64,000 bases of DNA from Bathymodiolus brooksi. Its lineage: Eukaryota; Mollusca; Bivalvia; Mytilida; Modiolidae. Position 1 is the first letter of the stretch, and each line of letters begins with the position of its first letter. Below, one piece after another: positions 22,548-35,700 of this stretch. The translations under genes were made by a program, and so were the position numbers. Location: the NCBI GenBank assembly GCA_963680875.1, contig OY804579.1, positions 53,954,036-54,018,035 of the forward strand, given 5' to 3'. The notes below the pieces were generated by a model that was given only the letters and a program-made list of their open reading frames with translations, did no database searches and was not told the DNA's origin.

Positions 22548-22777
22548 CGGACTACAACCAAAATAGGTTCAAACAGTTATTGTTGTGTACATTATTGTAT
22601 AGTCTAGATTTATATTCTGTGTAGCGGACAAATACTACTGTTTTTTGTTTGTTTTGTTTTTTATTGTTCTTCAATAAATTGAAATTCTAAGAAAATTACA
22701 GACTTGTGTAAGTTGTGATAATCTCGTTGACTCTCTAGACTCTACTCTCTCCATGATTCCATGAGCTGCATTTGAAC

Positions 22778-23417
22778 TAGATACGATAGCGTAACCCTCA
22801 TTCCGCTTGTGCTCCAATTAGGGTTACGAATCGGTCCCATTCAACGTATGGGAGCAAATTAAAATTTTCGTTAAGTGAATATTTCAACTTTCTTTTTGCA
22901 TATCTGGTCATAACTTATTATTCCCTACAATTTTTAAGTAATGGCGATACGAAATAAGTGTTATAATACCTGTTTCTACCTTCACGATCGATTTAGTATT
23001 CGAAAAAAAATTCTTGTCCGCCATGGCACCTTACGTATACTCTCGTGATGGGCGGAGCCTATTCATATATGGATCTGAATGCCAAATATGAAAAACTTAC
23101 TATGATGTTTTTGTTTTTGTTTTACTAAGATTGATCCAAATAAGGATATCTCCAAAACGAGGCAAGTGCATGTGAAATAGCAACTTGTAAACAAAATGTC
23201 GGACAGAAAGAAGATTTCATGCATTCAAATTTTCAGATGGATATAAGATATATTTATCTTTCATCCCCATTAATTTTTCCAACCACTTGCAACGGAATTA
23301 GGACAAAAAACTGCCCGGTGTGAATCACTCCGGGCGCTGCTTTCATACGTTTAATGGGACTGATTCGTAACCCTCGCTGGGAGCAAAAGCGGACTGAGGG
23401 TTACGTTATCGTGTCTA
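22778..23417. mobile_element. 640-bp MULE-like MITE with 9-bp target duplication
   Basis: TIRs of about 70 bp begin TAGA(T/C)ACGATA(G/A)CGTAACCC at both ends and continue to ACGTATG. The flanks carry a perfect 9-bp direct repeat, CATTTGAAC, at 22769-22777 and 23418-23426. Nine-base duplications are characteristic of Mutator-like elements. No transposase is seen. Confidence 0.88.
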
Positions 23418-23530
23418 CATTTGAACTCCCAACCTTTGTGGCGATAGGCACTGATTGCACAGGTAGTTGGAAATCCAACGGTATCCAACTACCGCATAAC
23501 CATGAGGGGCCCTGTAATATGCATGCTTCT
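23418..23530 (-). mobile_element. SINE-A head fragment
   Basis: TTTGAACTCCCAACCTTTGT, GGCGATAGGCACTGATTGCA, CAGGTAGTTGGAAATCCAAC and ACTACCGCATAACCATGAGG. The MULE-like MITE sits at its inner edge. Confidence 0.75.
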
Positions 23531-23636
23531 CATCAAATGAACAGAAGGGGAAAAAGATTTTTAAAAATCTCCATGAATGCCTCAATGGCATTATAATGAT
23601 TCAATTTATTTACATTTAAGGAGACATCAAGATTAA

Positions 23637-23648
23637 ATGAGACGATGA
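23637..23648 (+). promoter_or_regulatory. UBE4A: Possible minimal uORF overlapping the UBE4A start
   Basis: ATG AGA CGA TGA: a three-codon uORF whose stop overlaps the main ATG (23645) as ATGA. It matters only if the transcript starts upstream of 23637, which is likely but not shown. Confidence 0.4.
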
Positions 23649-23759
23649 CAGAACAGAAAGACTTGTCGAACAACCCATTTGCAGCATTGTTGACAGGAGA
23701 TGTTCCAGTCAGTTACCAAAACACTAAAGAAGACCAGGAAGTACCTACCTCACAACCAG
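23645..23759 (+). CDS. UBE4A: UBE4A exon 1
   Basis: 115 nt, phase 0 to 1, encoding [20 protein letters not shown] to TSQP. The donor is AACCAG|GTTATA. Confidence 0.9.
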
Positions 23760-26700
23760 GTTATAATGTTAAAGTAATATTACACCAGTTTTGGGTGAAG
23801 AAATGTTTTCCCTGAAAATTCAATTTGGAATACGGCGGTACCTTTACTAAGCTATTCATGCATGTTTCAAGTCGAAATATGTTCCCAACAATTAGAAATC
23901 TGCAAATCCGTGTGCATGTTTATCGTCCTCGCCATTGTTGTGGAGACTGATTAACTTTCGGTAGTTTTGTTCCGATGATTGCCGATCATGACCTCGTGAC
24001 GAAAAGATAAACAATCATGGATGCTGAGGTAAGCACTCACACATTCCTGACAATGATTATTGAGGAATCTGTCTGTTTCATGTCGTGTGAACCATTTTTT
24101 TTTGGGTGCGATTTTTGTTATGTGGTACACACGGAATATATTTTTACTTGCATCCAACATTTTTTTCATCAACTGAACAGTGCGCATGTGCGATAATCTC
24201 CCCGAAAGAGTTCAAATCTTGGGTCATGTGCATATCATTTGCATTACTGTACGGGAAAACAGAATTATCTGCTGTCAAATATTTTGCGATTTGCTCTTAA
24301 AATCTGCTTTTGAGCAGATTTTTAATGTTATGCAGTTGATTTTAGTTAAAATTAAGTGACATATTAAGTGAAAATATTTAATAAAAAAATTCCACGATAT
24401 TAGCCTTTCATATTACTTTAAACTTTGAGTTTTACATAGAAAACAATAGTTTTTTTTATGCAGTGATGATTTAGATAAACAAGACGAGATGCTCTTTTTT
24501 GAAAGTTATTTTAATAATGCAATATAGTAATTCTAATGAACTTTGCACTTAGTAAAACAAGAAAAAAATGTACATGTATAACATGAACAATAAAATTACA
24601 ATCATATTACAGATTTATATATAAAAAAAATACAGAATTCCTCCTTGTCACACCACAATCAGATTGTACAAGGTATACACCTTGCTATCATTGATTGTAT
24701 GCATCATTGATTTAAAAAAAGATATTATTAAACAATGCTTAAGCTGGCTTTGTAACATCTTCACTATGTATCTTTGCAAATAACTAAGTAAGTCATAGAT
24801 CTATTTTTAATGAGGATACTCACATTAAATGTAGTTCTCAGAATTCTCCTACATACATACATGCAACATTTAACATATGCAATTATGGTTTAATTCATTT
24901 TTTCTAGTTATACCAGTAGAAGTAAAGACAGTATTAAACATATGTGATTATGGTTTATTTTATTTTTCTAGTTATACCAGTAGAAGTAAAGACAGATGAT
25001 TGGAAGTCTATAGCAGAATACAAATTAAATGTCAACCAGATTTTAGAAAAAATATTTCTTCTGACACTTGAAAAAGGTAAGATGCTATTTATTACAACTG
25101 CTGTAATTTAAATCCCTCAACTGACCCCAAGATTTAAAGAAAAATAAAATGTATTTATCAAATACTATGTATATATTCATCTGTCATTAGCTGTTTAATT
25201 GATATTTGTGTGATAAGAAATCAAACGATTACCAGCAACCTTCCTATTTAAATTGTTATAATTTTGTGTTGTTGTCTGTCTGTAAACTTTGTCACATTTT
25301 AATTTTGTTCTGCAAAACTGCTAAACCAAATGGAATCAAACTCGGAAGGGATGATCCTTAGTAAAAAGGAATTCAAATTTGTACAAGTGAAGTTGATCCT
25401 TCTCAGGGATGGGCTGCTAGTGAGCATTAAAGCCTAAAGGGGAAATTTCAAATTACTTGAATCATCATTGTAATGTTGAGATTTAAGCTTTCACAGATGA
25501 AGACCTCTGGGTCTATGGGATCTGTGACCTGTAGGTCCAACATTTTGTATAGGCTACTATGTATGGAGAAAGTTTAAAAAAGGTATTATATTATAAGAAC
25601 CAGCAATGGAAATGAAATAGCATTTGGAGTAGATTATTACTGTGAAATGGAGATTTAATCTTATACAAATGAAGACCACAGGTTCTGTGGGGTCCAAGCC
25701 CTACAGGTCCAAATTTTAACACAAACTGTTTTTATTTTATTTTAGATCCAGATGCCTTTGAAGATAGACCACCACGATGTGTATTTATGACAGATTTATC
25801 AGAAACTTTAGAAGGTCAGACATGGCTAGACATGGAATCTTTGGAACAGGTATTAAAAGTCTGCACATATAATTTTTTACAAGAAAACCTTGTTTTGCAA
25901 TTTTTTTCATTATGCTGATGATATTTGTAAATGATAGCAATATACTTTATAACCGTTCCCTATGTTTAACCTACATGCTTAAAGGGGATGTCGTGGTTGC
26001 CATCGTATGGTAGTTGAATTTACAACTACCTAGGCAATCAGTGCCTTTCACCACTTACGTTGTGAGTTCGAATCCCGCTTATGGCGAGGTGTGCTCGATA
26101 CAACATTTTGTGATAAAGTTTATCAGTAATTTGCGGCAGGTCTGTGGTTTTCTCAGGGTACTCTGGTTTCCTCCACCAATAAAACTGACTGCCACGATAT
26201 AACTGAAATATTGTTGAAAGTGGCATTAAACAATCTAACCCACATGTTTACAGATAATGATATCAATGACTCTCAATGTATGACAATGTATTTAAATTCA
26301 AGCATAGTTGTTACTAGTATTAGACATTTTATATGACTTCCTTTGACAATGGACCTCATCGGTAATGTAATGGTTAGGGTGCTCGCCTCAATTGCAGTTG
26401 ATTACGGGTTCGAGCCCTGGCTGAGTCAAACCAAAGACTATAAAATTGATATTTGCTGCTTCTCCCCTAAGCACGCAACATTAAGAAGTAAGAACAGTGA
26501 CTGGTTGGATCTGAATCAGGATAATGTGTCAGAGTGGAGCGACATGTCTACCCATGGATTGTTTCAGTGAGTCGGCGCTATAAAAATTAAACTATGCATT
26601 TGATCTTTATATAACTGAAAAATTGCTCACTTGGCGTTAAGCAACAAGCACTCACTCACTCCTTTCAAACACTTTAATGAAGATGCCACTTGGGTGTTAT

Positions 26701-29700
26701 CTAAGACTTTTGTGGCTGACATATTTCATGTTACTCTTGGTGAATGAGATCTGATTCTGAAGATATCATCCTTTACGAAGCAGAAGCAATATAAATGTTT
26801 TAGTTTCCTGTGCTATCATATTATTTTTAAATTTGTATAGTTTGAGAACTTTAACAATGAAAATAAACTAATGTAAGATGTTTCTCTAATCATAGGCAGT
26901 TTTTGAGAGATTGTTGATGAAGGATCCAGGATTGTATGTGGTATCATTAGTACAGGATAGATCTGAAGATGCCGAGTCAGCAAGATTAGCAGGAGAATCA
27001 CAAGTCTTACATTACCTTTATCAGTGCTACACAAGAGTAAAGAATCTGGAAAACCAGGTAAGATTATTTCCCTTTTTATATCAATTCAAATATATAAAAA
27101 AAAAATGATATACATTGTATATTAACAAATGCAAATGAACTGCAATGTTAGTACAGTAAACACTTGACTAGTGGAAAGTTAGATTTGGTTTCAGGCCTCG
27201 ACATTAACGTTTGTCCGATTGTCCGGTACCAGTGAAAACTGACATCGGACAAGTAGATCTTGTATTACGGTTGTCCGACGGGACAAGTGAAAAAATCAGA
27301 TTCCCAAACGTGCCGGTACGACGGACAAATCTATTTCCACTGGTATAAAATACTGGGTTTGTTGTATAAAAGAGCCCTGTTTGATCTCCAATTTGTCCAT
27401 AATTTATTTTGATTAAAACTAAAGTGAAATGCCAGATCAAAACTCTTTTATTGATATCATTTATCATGCTTTGATGAAGTTTAAGGACATTGACAAAATT
27501 AAAGACGCAATCTCAGAAACGCTTTAATGAACGGAAATATTAATATTTGAAATATAAGAACAAGAATCACTCTGGAACGAACACGTACAAATTATCGGAT
27601 ATCAATTTGGTGCCAAATTTAAACTTGTCTTTTGTGCAAAATACGATAGAGGACTTGATTTAGGCTTTTGGGAAATGTTGAAACCTTTGAAATGGACAAA
27701 TATTACAAGCTTTTTCCTGATCTGGTTGAAAAGATCTACTAAAATTTTTATTTCTATGTGAATTTAAATAAAATACTTTGCTTTATTTATATCACAGGCA
27801 CTTGTTTCTGGTAAAAAAAATATACCTAGATACTGGTATATATAGTATCTAGGTATATTTTTTTGACCAGAAACAAGGACTTATATAACACAAATATGAG
27901 TTATTACAATTTGTGTGGTATTGGATTCACAACACAGTAATATTTCAAAAGGAAAAAAGGGGGAGGGGGGTAGATATAAAAATCACTGTTATGCAAGACT
28001 CCAATCAAGGTAGACAGAAGTAAAAATGTGACATTGAATATATGTCCTTAAGGTAGTTATGTTTAAAAAAAACCCCAGAACAAATCAGTTCAGGCAGCTT
28101 TAACTATTTACTAAATTTGGGCAGGGAGCCAAACAATGTTTTGATTAATCGCAATTGATTTCTCCCAGAAGTCTCCCCACTTCTCCCTGTGAGCTCTCTG
28201 AAAGAGAAGTCACTTCTACCTCTAATTTGAAAGTAGTGGGAGCCCTGGATAATTGTTCTCTAGTTTTTGTAATTTTTATTAATTGTTTCGGACAACTAAA
28301 AGATTGAGTCGGACAAGTGCTTTTTTTAATTAGTTGTCAGAAGGGACAAGTTGAAAAATATGTTAATGTAGAGGCCTGGGTTTATGGTTATGGTGTTTAA
28401 CGCCACTTTTAAAAATATTTCAGTTATATTGTGGCGGTCATTTTTATTGGTGGAGGAAACAGGAGTACCCGGAGAAAACCACTGACCTAACGCAAGTCAC
28501 TGAAAAACTTTATCATATAATGTTGTATCAAGTACACCCTGCCATGAGCATGATTCGAACTCACAACTTTAGTGGTGATAGGTACTGATTACACAGGTAG
28601 TTGTAAATCCCACTACCATACGATCATGACCACGGCGGTCCCTGGAAAGTTAGAGTAGAGGATTAACAGTTTAACCCTGCCACATTCAGTGCCTGTCACA
28701 AGTGAGATCTTATTGATTACCATCTGTCTCTTTCATTGTTTTCCTTGTTATTATAGGAGGTTACATTGTCATGAGAAATTTGACTTGTGGTGGATGAAAT
28801 TGATGACTGTTGCTATTTATAATTATTGGTCTGAAAAACATTTGAATTAAATTGACTCTATGAGCATACCTGATGAAGGTTATTTCAGAAACATGTTGTA
28901 CACACTAAATCATATATCTACGTTTTTATTTCATATTGTTCAAATAAGGTAAACAAATTTCTCCTGATAATATTTCATACAGGTTAATACAACACATAGA
29001 CTAGTAACCCTTTTGTTTTTACATAAGTCACATCCTATCAGTCTGTTGACATGCTATTGTATTTGGTATGTTTTAATCTGTGTATTGTTGTCATCACTGT
29101 CCTCTCATTTCATTGGTTGCTTTGTTTTTTAAATCTATTTACATGTATGATATACATGAATAACAAAACAATTGTTGAAGTGATTTTCTGGTAATTGCTT
29201 TATTGTTAGAACCTCAAACTCATCTGTTGCCCTCTTCTTCAGAGCTTCGCCTTCCTACAAAATTAATGTTATCCTCTGCATGCCTATTACCTAGGAAGTA
29301 TACTTATACTTGACTGTAGTATTAGAAAGGATAGAGATGTAAATGAACATGATAGACTATCCAATTTTACACTTAGACACAAATTAAAGTAAAAGATCAG
29401 CGATGTTATTGCTGTTCAAAATTTCATATTCACAGCATGGTCTTTAATATTAAGCATAACTCATGCCTTAAAATGAGTGTGAAACTGCCCCTAGCCTGCA
29501 GTTAATGGTACTCTTTACTAGAGCTTCTGTTGGACGTCTTCCCAGGTACTTACTGATGCTCTGTGTTTTGATTTTTTCTGTATACTTAGACTGCCTTAAC
29601 ATCATCACAACAAAATAGCTTTAAAATTCTTATAAATTGGAGTAAACAAGCATTCAATCTAACCAGTTTTTATTTTATTGACAGTATCAAAAAACCAAGA

Positions 29701-32700
29701 TGAGAGAAGAAATAAAGAAATGTAAAGCAGTGATTGTAATGAATGCTAAAACCTGTCTACAACAACCAGATTTGTATGAACAGAACCTTACTACACAGTT
29801 TGTTAATATTTACCAGTCAGAAGATAGCTTTATGTCATGTTAGTATATTTATTTATTTTATAAGGAGTCTTTCTGACATAAGGAAAAGGATTATTTTAGC
29901 AACCATCTTTCTATCTTCAGATTACCGGTACTATTTGTTCATATGATAAAAGTAATATCCATTCAATGCACAACGTATACAGAATTTTTTTGTCCCAGGG
30001 AAAGTGATGAAGGGGTAAATTATTAAGAATTATTTTATCAACCTATATTGTGAGTGCTTGGTTAAATATGAAATTCATTTGGACTTCAGTTGAACGATAG
30101 CTAGTGATATTGATTGATTGTTTTTAACTTAATGTCCAGTGAAAAATTGTCATGTATATTCAGGATGAGAACAAGTTAAATAATATCAAACAACTAGACT
30201 GAATTGAAGGATGAAAAGGAAAAAGGGGCAAAAACATTCCAAATACAAGGATTGTTTTTTATCATGTAATCGAGCGATTTTGAGTACCAATAAAGGGCTC
30301 AAATAAACTTTGGTGTTATTTAATCATGAACCTAATAAAACTTTTCTGGTGCATGTTCCTGATTCATGTAGAGCTAGCTAATGGCAAGAAACAGAAACAG
30401 TATGAGCACTGACATGACAGGACATCCGTGAAAATGATTAGAACTACACCTGTTTCTGTTCTTTTAAGTAAAATTTGGCAGTTGTTTTGAACTTTTTGAC
30501 ATTGCAAGATAAACACAATATAAGTACAATTATTTTCACTTGTTGCAAAATGGGTCAGAAAAACTCGCCAAAGTCTCCCTTTTCTGCCTGTTTCTAAAGC
30601 TCGCACAAATAGAATTGATATTTCAACAATGTACATACATGTATATTGTATATATAGTCAGTTGTTATCAGAGGGAATATGTGCATTAATAAAATAATGA
30701 TATCTGTATTATTAGCTCACCTGGCCATAGGCCATGTGAGCTTTTGTCATGGGTAAGCGTCCGTCGTCCGTCCGTCCGTTAGCTTTTCACATTTAAATCT
30801 TCTTCTCTGAAACCGCTGAACAGAAATCAGCCAAACTTGCCAGAAATGTTCACTGGATGGTCCTCTACCAGATTTGGTGCTGATTAGAAATCCAACATGG
30901 CTGCCAGGGTCCATAATGTGTTCTCATTGGCTGAAATTTTAAAAATCTTCTTGTCAGAAACCACTAAGTCAATTGAATTGTGACTTTGCAGGAATGATCA
31001 TTGGGTGGTCCTGTACTAAAATTGTGAATCGTTTGCCGATCGGAAATTCAAGATGGCCGCCATGACTCGACTTAGTTTAACATTGGACCCTATGGGAATT
31101 TCACATTTTCATCTTTTTTTCTGAAACCACAAAACAGATTTGAACCAAACTTGGCAGAAATGTTCATTGGATGGTCATATACAAGATTTGTGTTTTTGGT
31201 GCTGATCGGAAATCCAACATGGCTGCCAGGGCCTATAATGTGTTCTGATTGGTCGAAATTTTAAAAATCTTCTTGTTAGAAACCACTAAGCCAATTGAAT
31301 TGTGGCTTTGCAGGAATGATCATTGGGTGGTCCTGTACTAAATTTGTGAATCGTTTGCCGATCGGAAATTCAAGATGGCCACCATGACTCGACTTAATTT
31401 TAACATTGGACCCTATGGAAAAAATGTTTAAAAGTCTTCTCCTCTGAAACCAGTAAGTCAGTTTAAAGCAAACATGGGATGAATGGTCCTTAGGTGGTCA
31501 ACTTTCAAAATTATGTCCTGTGACCCCAACCTCCATCCAAGATGGCAACCATCAGCGAACATAGTTTTAACATAGGACCCTATGGGAAATATATTTAAAA
31601 ATCTTCTTCTCTGAAACCAGTAAGCCAATTTAAAGCAAACATGGCATGGATGGTCCTTAAGTGGTCAATTTTCAAAATTGTGTCCAGTGACCCTGACCTC
31701 CATCCAAGATGGCCACCTTCAGCAGACATACTGTAGTTTTAACATAGGACCCTATGGGAAAAAATGTTTTAAAATCTTCTCCTCTGAAACTAGTAAGCCA
31801 ATATAGCAAACATGTCATCGATGGTCCTTAGGTGGTCAACTTCCAAAATTGTGTTCAGTGATCCCGATCTCGGTTCAAAATGGCCGCCGTCAACAGACAT
31901 AGTTTTAACATAGGACCCTATGGGAAAATTGTTTAAAAGTCTTCTCTTTTGAAACCAGTCAGCCAATTTAAAGCAAACATGGCATGGATGGTCCTTGGGT
32001 AGTATACTTTCAAAATTGTGTCCGGTGACCACGACCTCCATCCAAGATGGCTGCCATGAGCAGACATAGTTTTAACATAGAACCCTATGGCAGTATGGGA
32101 TTTGAATAGTAACTTAGATGTATTCAGCATGCAGACATTCTTAAGAGGACTTATTTATGTCAGGTGAGCGATACAGGCTCACCTGAGCCTCTAGTTTTTA
32201 CAGCACACAGCTGTACTGTAATGATCTCTCTATTATTTTTACAGCACACAGCTATACTGTAATGTTCTCTCTATTATTTTTACGGCACACAGCTATATTG
32301 TAATGATCTCTCTATTATTTTTACAGCACACAGCTATACTGTAATGTTCTCTCTATTATTTTTACAGCACACAGCTATACTGTAATGATCTCTCTATTAT
32401 TTTTACAGCACACAGCTATACTGTTAGGATCTCTTTGTTATTTTTACAGCACACAGCTATACTGTAATGATCTCTATTATTTTTTACAGCACACAGCTAT
32501 ACTGTAATGATCTCTATTATGTTTACAGCACACATCTATACTGTAATGATCTCTTTGGGTTTTTTTTACAGCACACAGCTATATTGTAAGGATCTCTCTA
32601 TTATTTTTACAGCACACAGCTATACTGTAATGATCTCTTTGTTTTTTGTACAGCACACAGCTATACTGTAATGATCTCTCTATTATTTTTACAGCACACA

Positions 32701-35700
32701 GCTATATTGTAATGATCTCTCTATTATTTTTACAGCACACAACTATACTGTAATGATCTCTTTGCTATTTTTACAGCACACAGCTATACTGTAATGTTCT
32801 CTCTATTATTTTGTTACAGCACACAGCTATACTGTAATGATCTCTTTGTTATTTTTACGGCACACAGCTATACTGTAATGATCTCTTTGTTATTTTTACG
32901 GCACACAGCTATACTGTAATGATCTCTTTGTTATTTTTACGGCACACAGCTATACTGTAATGATCTCTCTATTATTTTTACAGCACACAGCTATACTGTA
33001 ATGATCTCTCTATTATTTTTACGGCACACAGCTATACTGTAATGATCTCTCTATTATTTTTACAGCAGACAGCAATACTGTAATGGTGGAATTCTTTGAC
33101 AAGGTGGTAGAAGAGATTGATATGAATAAAGAGGATGGATCATTGAGTGATATATTTAAGCCAGTTCTAGAATCTCTAAAGAACAATTTGATGAAAGACA
33201 CGTCTTTAATAAACCCTAACGTCATCAGGAACATTGACTTTATGATGTTTTTTACCAGAAATCCTGAAATGGCAAAGGTAGATATATTATATATATTATA
33301 ATAGGTCAATATTTTTATACATGAAAAAGATTTTTTTCCATTGTAAGCTAATTGCATGGGTGATGTAATGGTTTGCGCACTCGCCTTGAGTATGGTATAT
33401 CGCAGGATTGTGCCCAGTTTAGGACAAACCCAAGAATATGAAATTGGTATTTAGTGCTTCTCTGTTAAACATATAGCATTAGGAAGTAAGAGCAAAGACT
33501 TGGCTCTGAATTAGGATAATGTGTCTGAGTGGAGCAACATGTCTACCCACAGACTTGGCTCTGAATTAGGATAATGTGTCTGAGTGGAGCAACATGTCTA
33601 CCCACAGACTTGGCTCTGAATTAGGATAATGTATCTGAGTGGAGCAACATGTCTACCCACAGACTTGGCTCTGAATTAGGATAATGTGTCTGAGTGGAGC
33701 GACATGTCTACCCACAGACTTGGCTCTGAATTAGGATAATGTGTCTGAGTGGAGCAACATGTCTACCCACAGACTTGGCTCTGAATTAGGATAATGTGTC
33801 TGAGTGGAGCAACATGTCTACCCACAGACTTGGCTCTGAATTAGGATAATGTGTCTGAGTGGAGCAACATGTCTACCCACAGACTTGGCTCTGAATTAGG
33901 ATAACGTGTCTGAGTGGAGCAACATGTCTACCCACAGACTTGGCTCTGAATTAGGATAATGTGTCTGAGTGGAGCAACATGTCTACCCACAGACTTGGCT
34001 CTGAATTAGGATAATGTGTCTGAGTGGAGCAACATGTCTACCCACAGACTTGGCTCTGAATTAGGATAATGTGTCTGAATGGAGTTACATGTCTACCCAC
34101 CACAGACTTGGCTCTGAATTAGGATAATGTGTCCCCACAGACTTGGCTCTGAATTAGGATAATGTGTCTGAGTGGAGCAACATGTCTACCCACAGACTTG
34201 GCTCTGAATTAGGATAATGTGTCTGAGTGGAGCAACATGTCTACCAACAGACTTGGCTCTGAATTAGGATAATGTGTCTGAGTGGAGTTACATGTCTACC
34301 CACCACAGACTTGGCTCTGAATTAGGATAATGTGTCTGAGTGGAGCAACATGTCTACCCACAGACTTGGCTCTGAATTAGGATAATGTGTCCGAGTGAAG
34401 TTACATGTCTACCCACCACAGACTTGGCTCTGAATTAGGATAATGTGTCCGAGTGGAGTTACATGTCTACCCACAGACTGTTTCAGTGAGCTAGCACTAT
34501 AAAAAAAATCTAACCAATCATGTAGGTCTAGTATAAACTGACATCATCATTATCATCATCATTTCATCGAAATACAACTTGTTCTTACCATGGCATATAG
34601 TATAATCACTCACTTCATTGTAAGCTTATGAAGAACATGGCATTCAAACAAATATTTTTATACAAACTATTACATTATTATATAGGTACTTATTATTATA
34701 CAAACTATTACATTATTATATAGGTACTTATTATTATACAAACTATTACATTATTATATAGGTACTTATTATTATACAAACTATTACATTATTATATAGG
34801 TACTTTTGGATCATAGTGCACCAAAAGATTGGAACAATGGAAAGACTTATGAACAAACACTACTAGGATCTATATTCTGCTTCAGTCCTATTCCAAAACT
34901 AGATTCAGGCCCATTTGAATTCTTTACAGAACCGTCATCTAAAACACAAAGAGACATTGATGCCATAGAAAATAGTATTCAACAGGTAAATTGTAGACAA
35001 TGTCCTTTAAAAGACCTTTTCATTTAGGAAGGAGTGATCTTATGCATTGATTTGTTTGAGTGTGTTGAGGGAGCATTTATTTCTAACTTAAGGAATGTAA
35101 ACAACTATGCATGTAGTCATTTAATACATTTGTTTATGATATATTCCTGTCAACATTGACGTGTTGAGTCATGTGAAATGTATATTTTGTCTTGTGCTGT
35201 TAGGTCCACAGTCATTAAACGATGTGCTTGTTTCTGATTTTAAGGTGTTTACTAATCGACAGTAATCTTTATTAACTTATAGTATATATTTTTCATATGC
35301 TATATTTTTAACTGATTAAAAGAAAAATTTTAAAAATAGCCGGCGGAGTGAAACAGTTGACTGTTCCCCTACTTCCGGATCCAAACTGTTCCATGCCCGA
35401 GAACGATGCACAGTGCGTCATTCCTGTCAAGCGCACCAGTGACCATTCAGTTCGTTGGGCAGACGAGATGGTAGATAAATAATCAACAAAATGATGTATT
35501 TCTTTCAAAACAATGTTGTGCCCCAATTTTTTAATGGTATGGTATGCTGACATTATCATCTTCAGTGGATTTGTGGTTATGTGCATGTATATAAGATAAT
35601 AAAACAGTTATTTCATGCCTGTTCAGGGAACAGTCAAAACTATGTCCCTCGGTGCTGGAGATGACTTGGGAACTGTTGCCTTCGGCCTCAGGCAAAAGTT

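Noticed and set aside
23354..23596. 80-residue ORF just upstream of UBE4A
   Set aside because: Runs through the MITE TIR and SINE head; ends before the UBE4A start.
26350..26430. Functional tRNA gene
   Set aside because: A B-box and partial A-box exist, but no complete cloverleaf with acceptor pairing; it is the head of SINE-B.
32201..33065. Regular direct repeats resembling a CRISPR array
   Set aside because: Units are contiguous with no unique spacers, match the adjacent exon start, and lie in a eukaryotic intron.
33496..34479. 55-bp repeats as a CRISPR or satellite origin
   Set aside because: Unit is part of the SINE-B body seen elsewhere as single copy.
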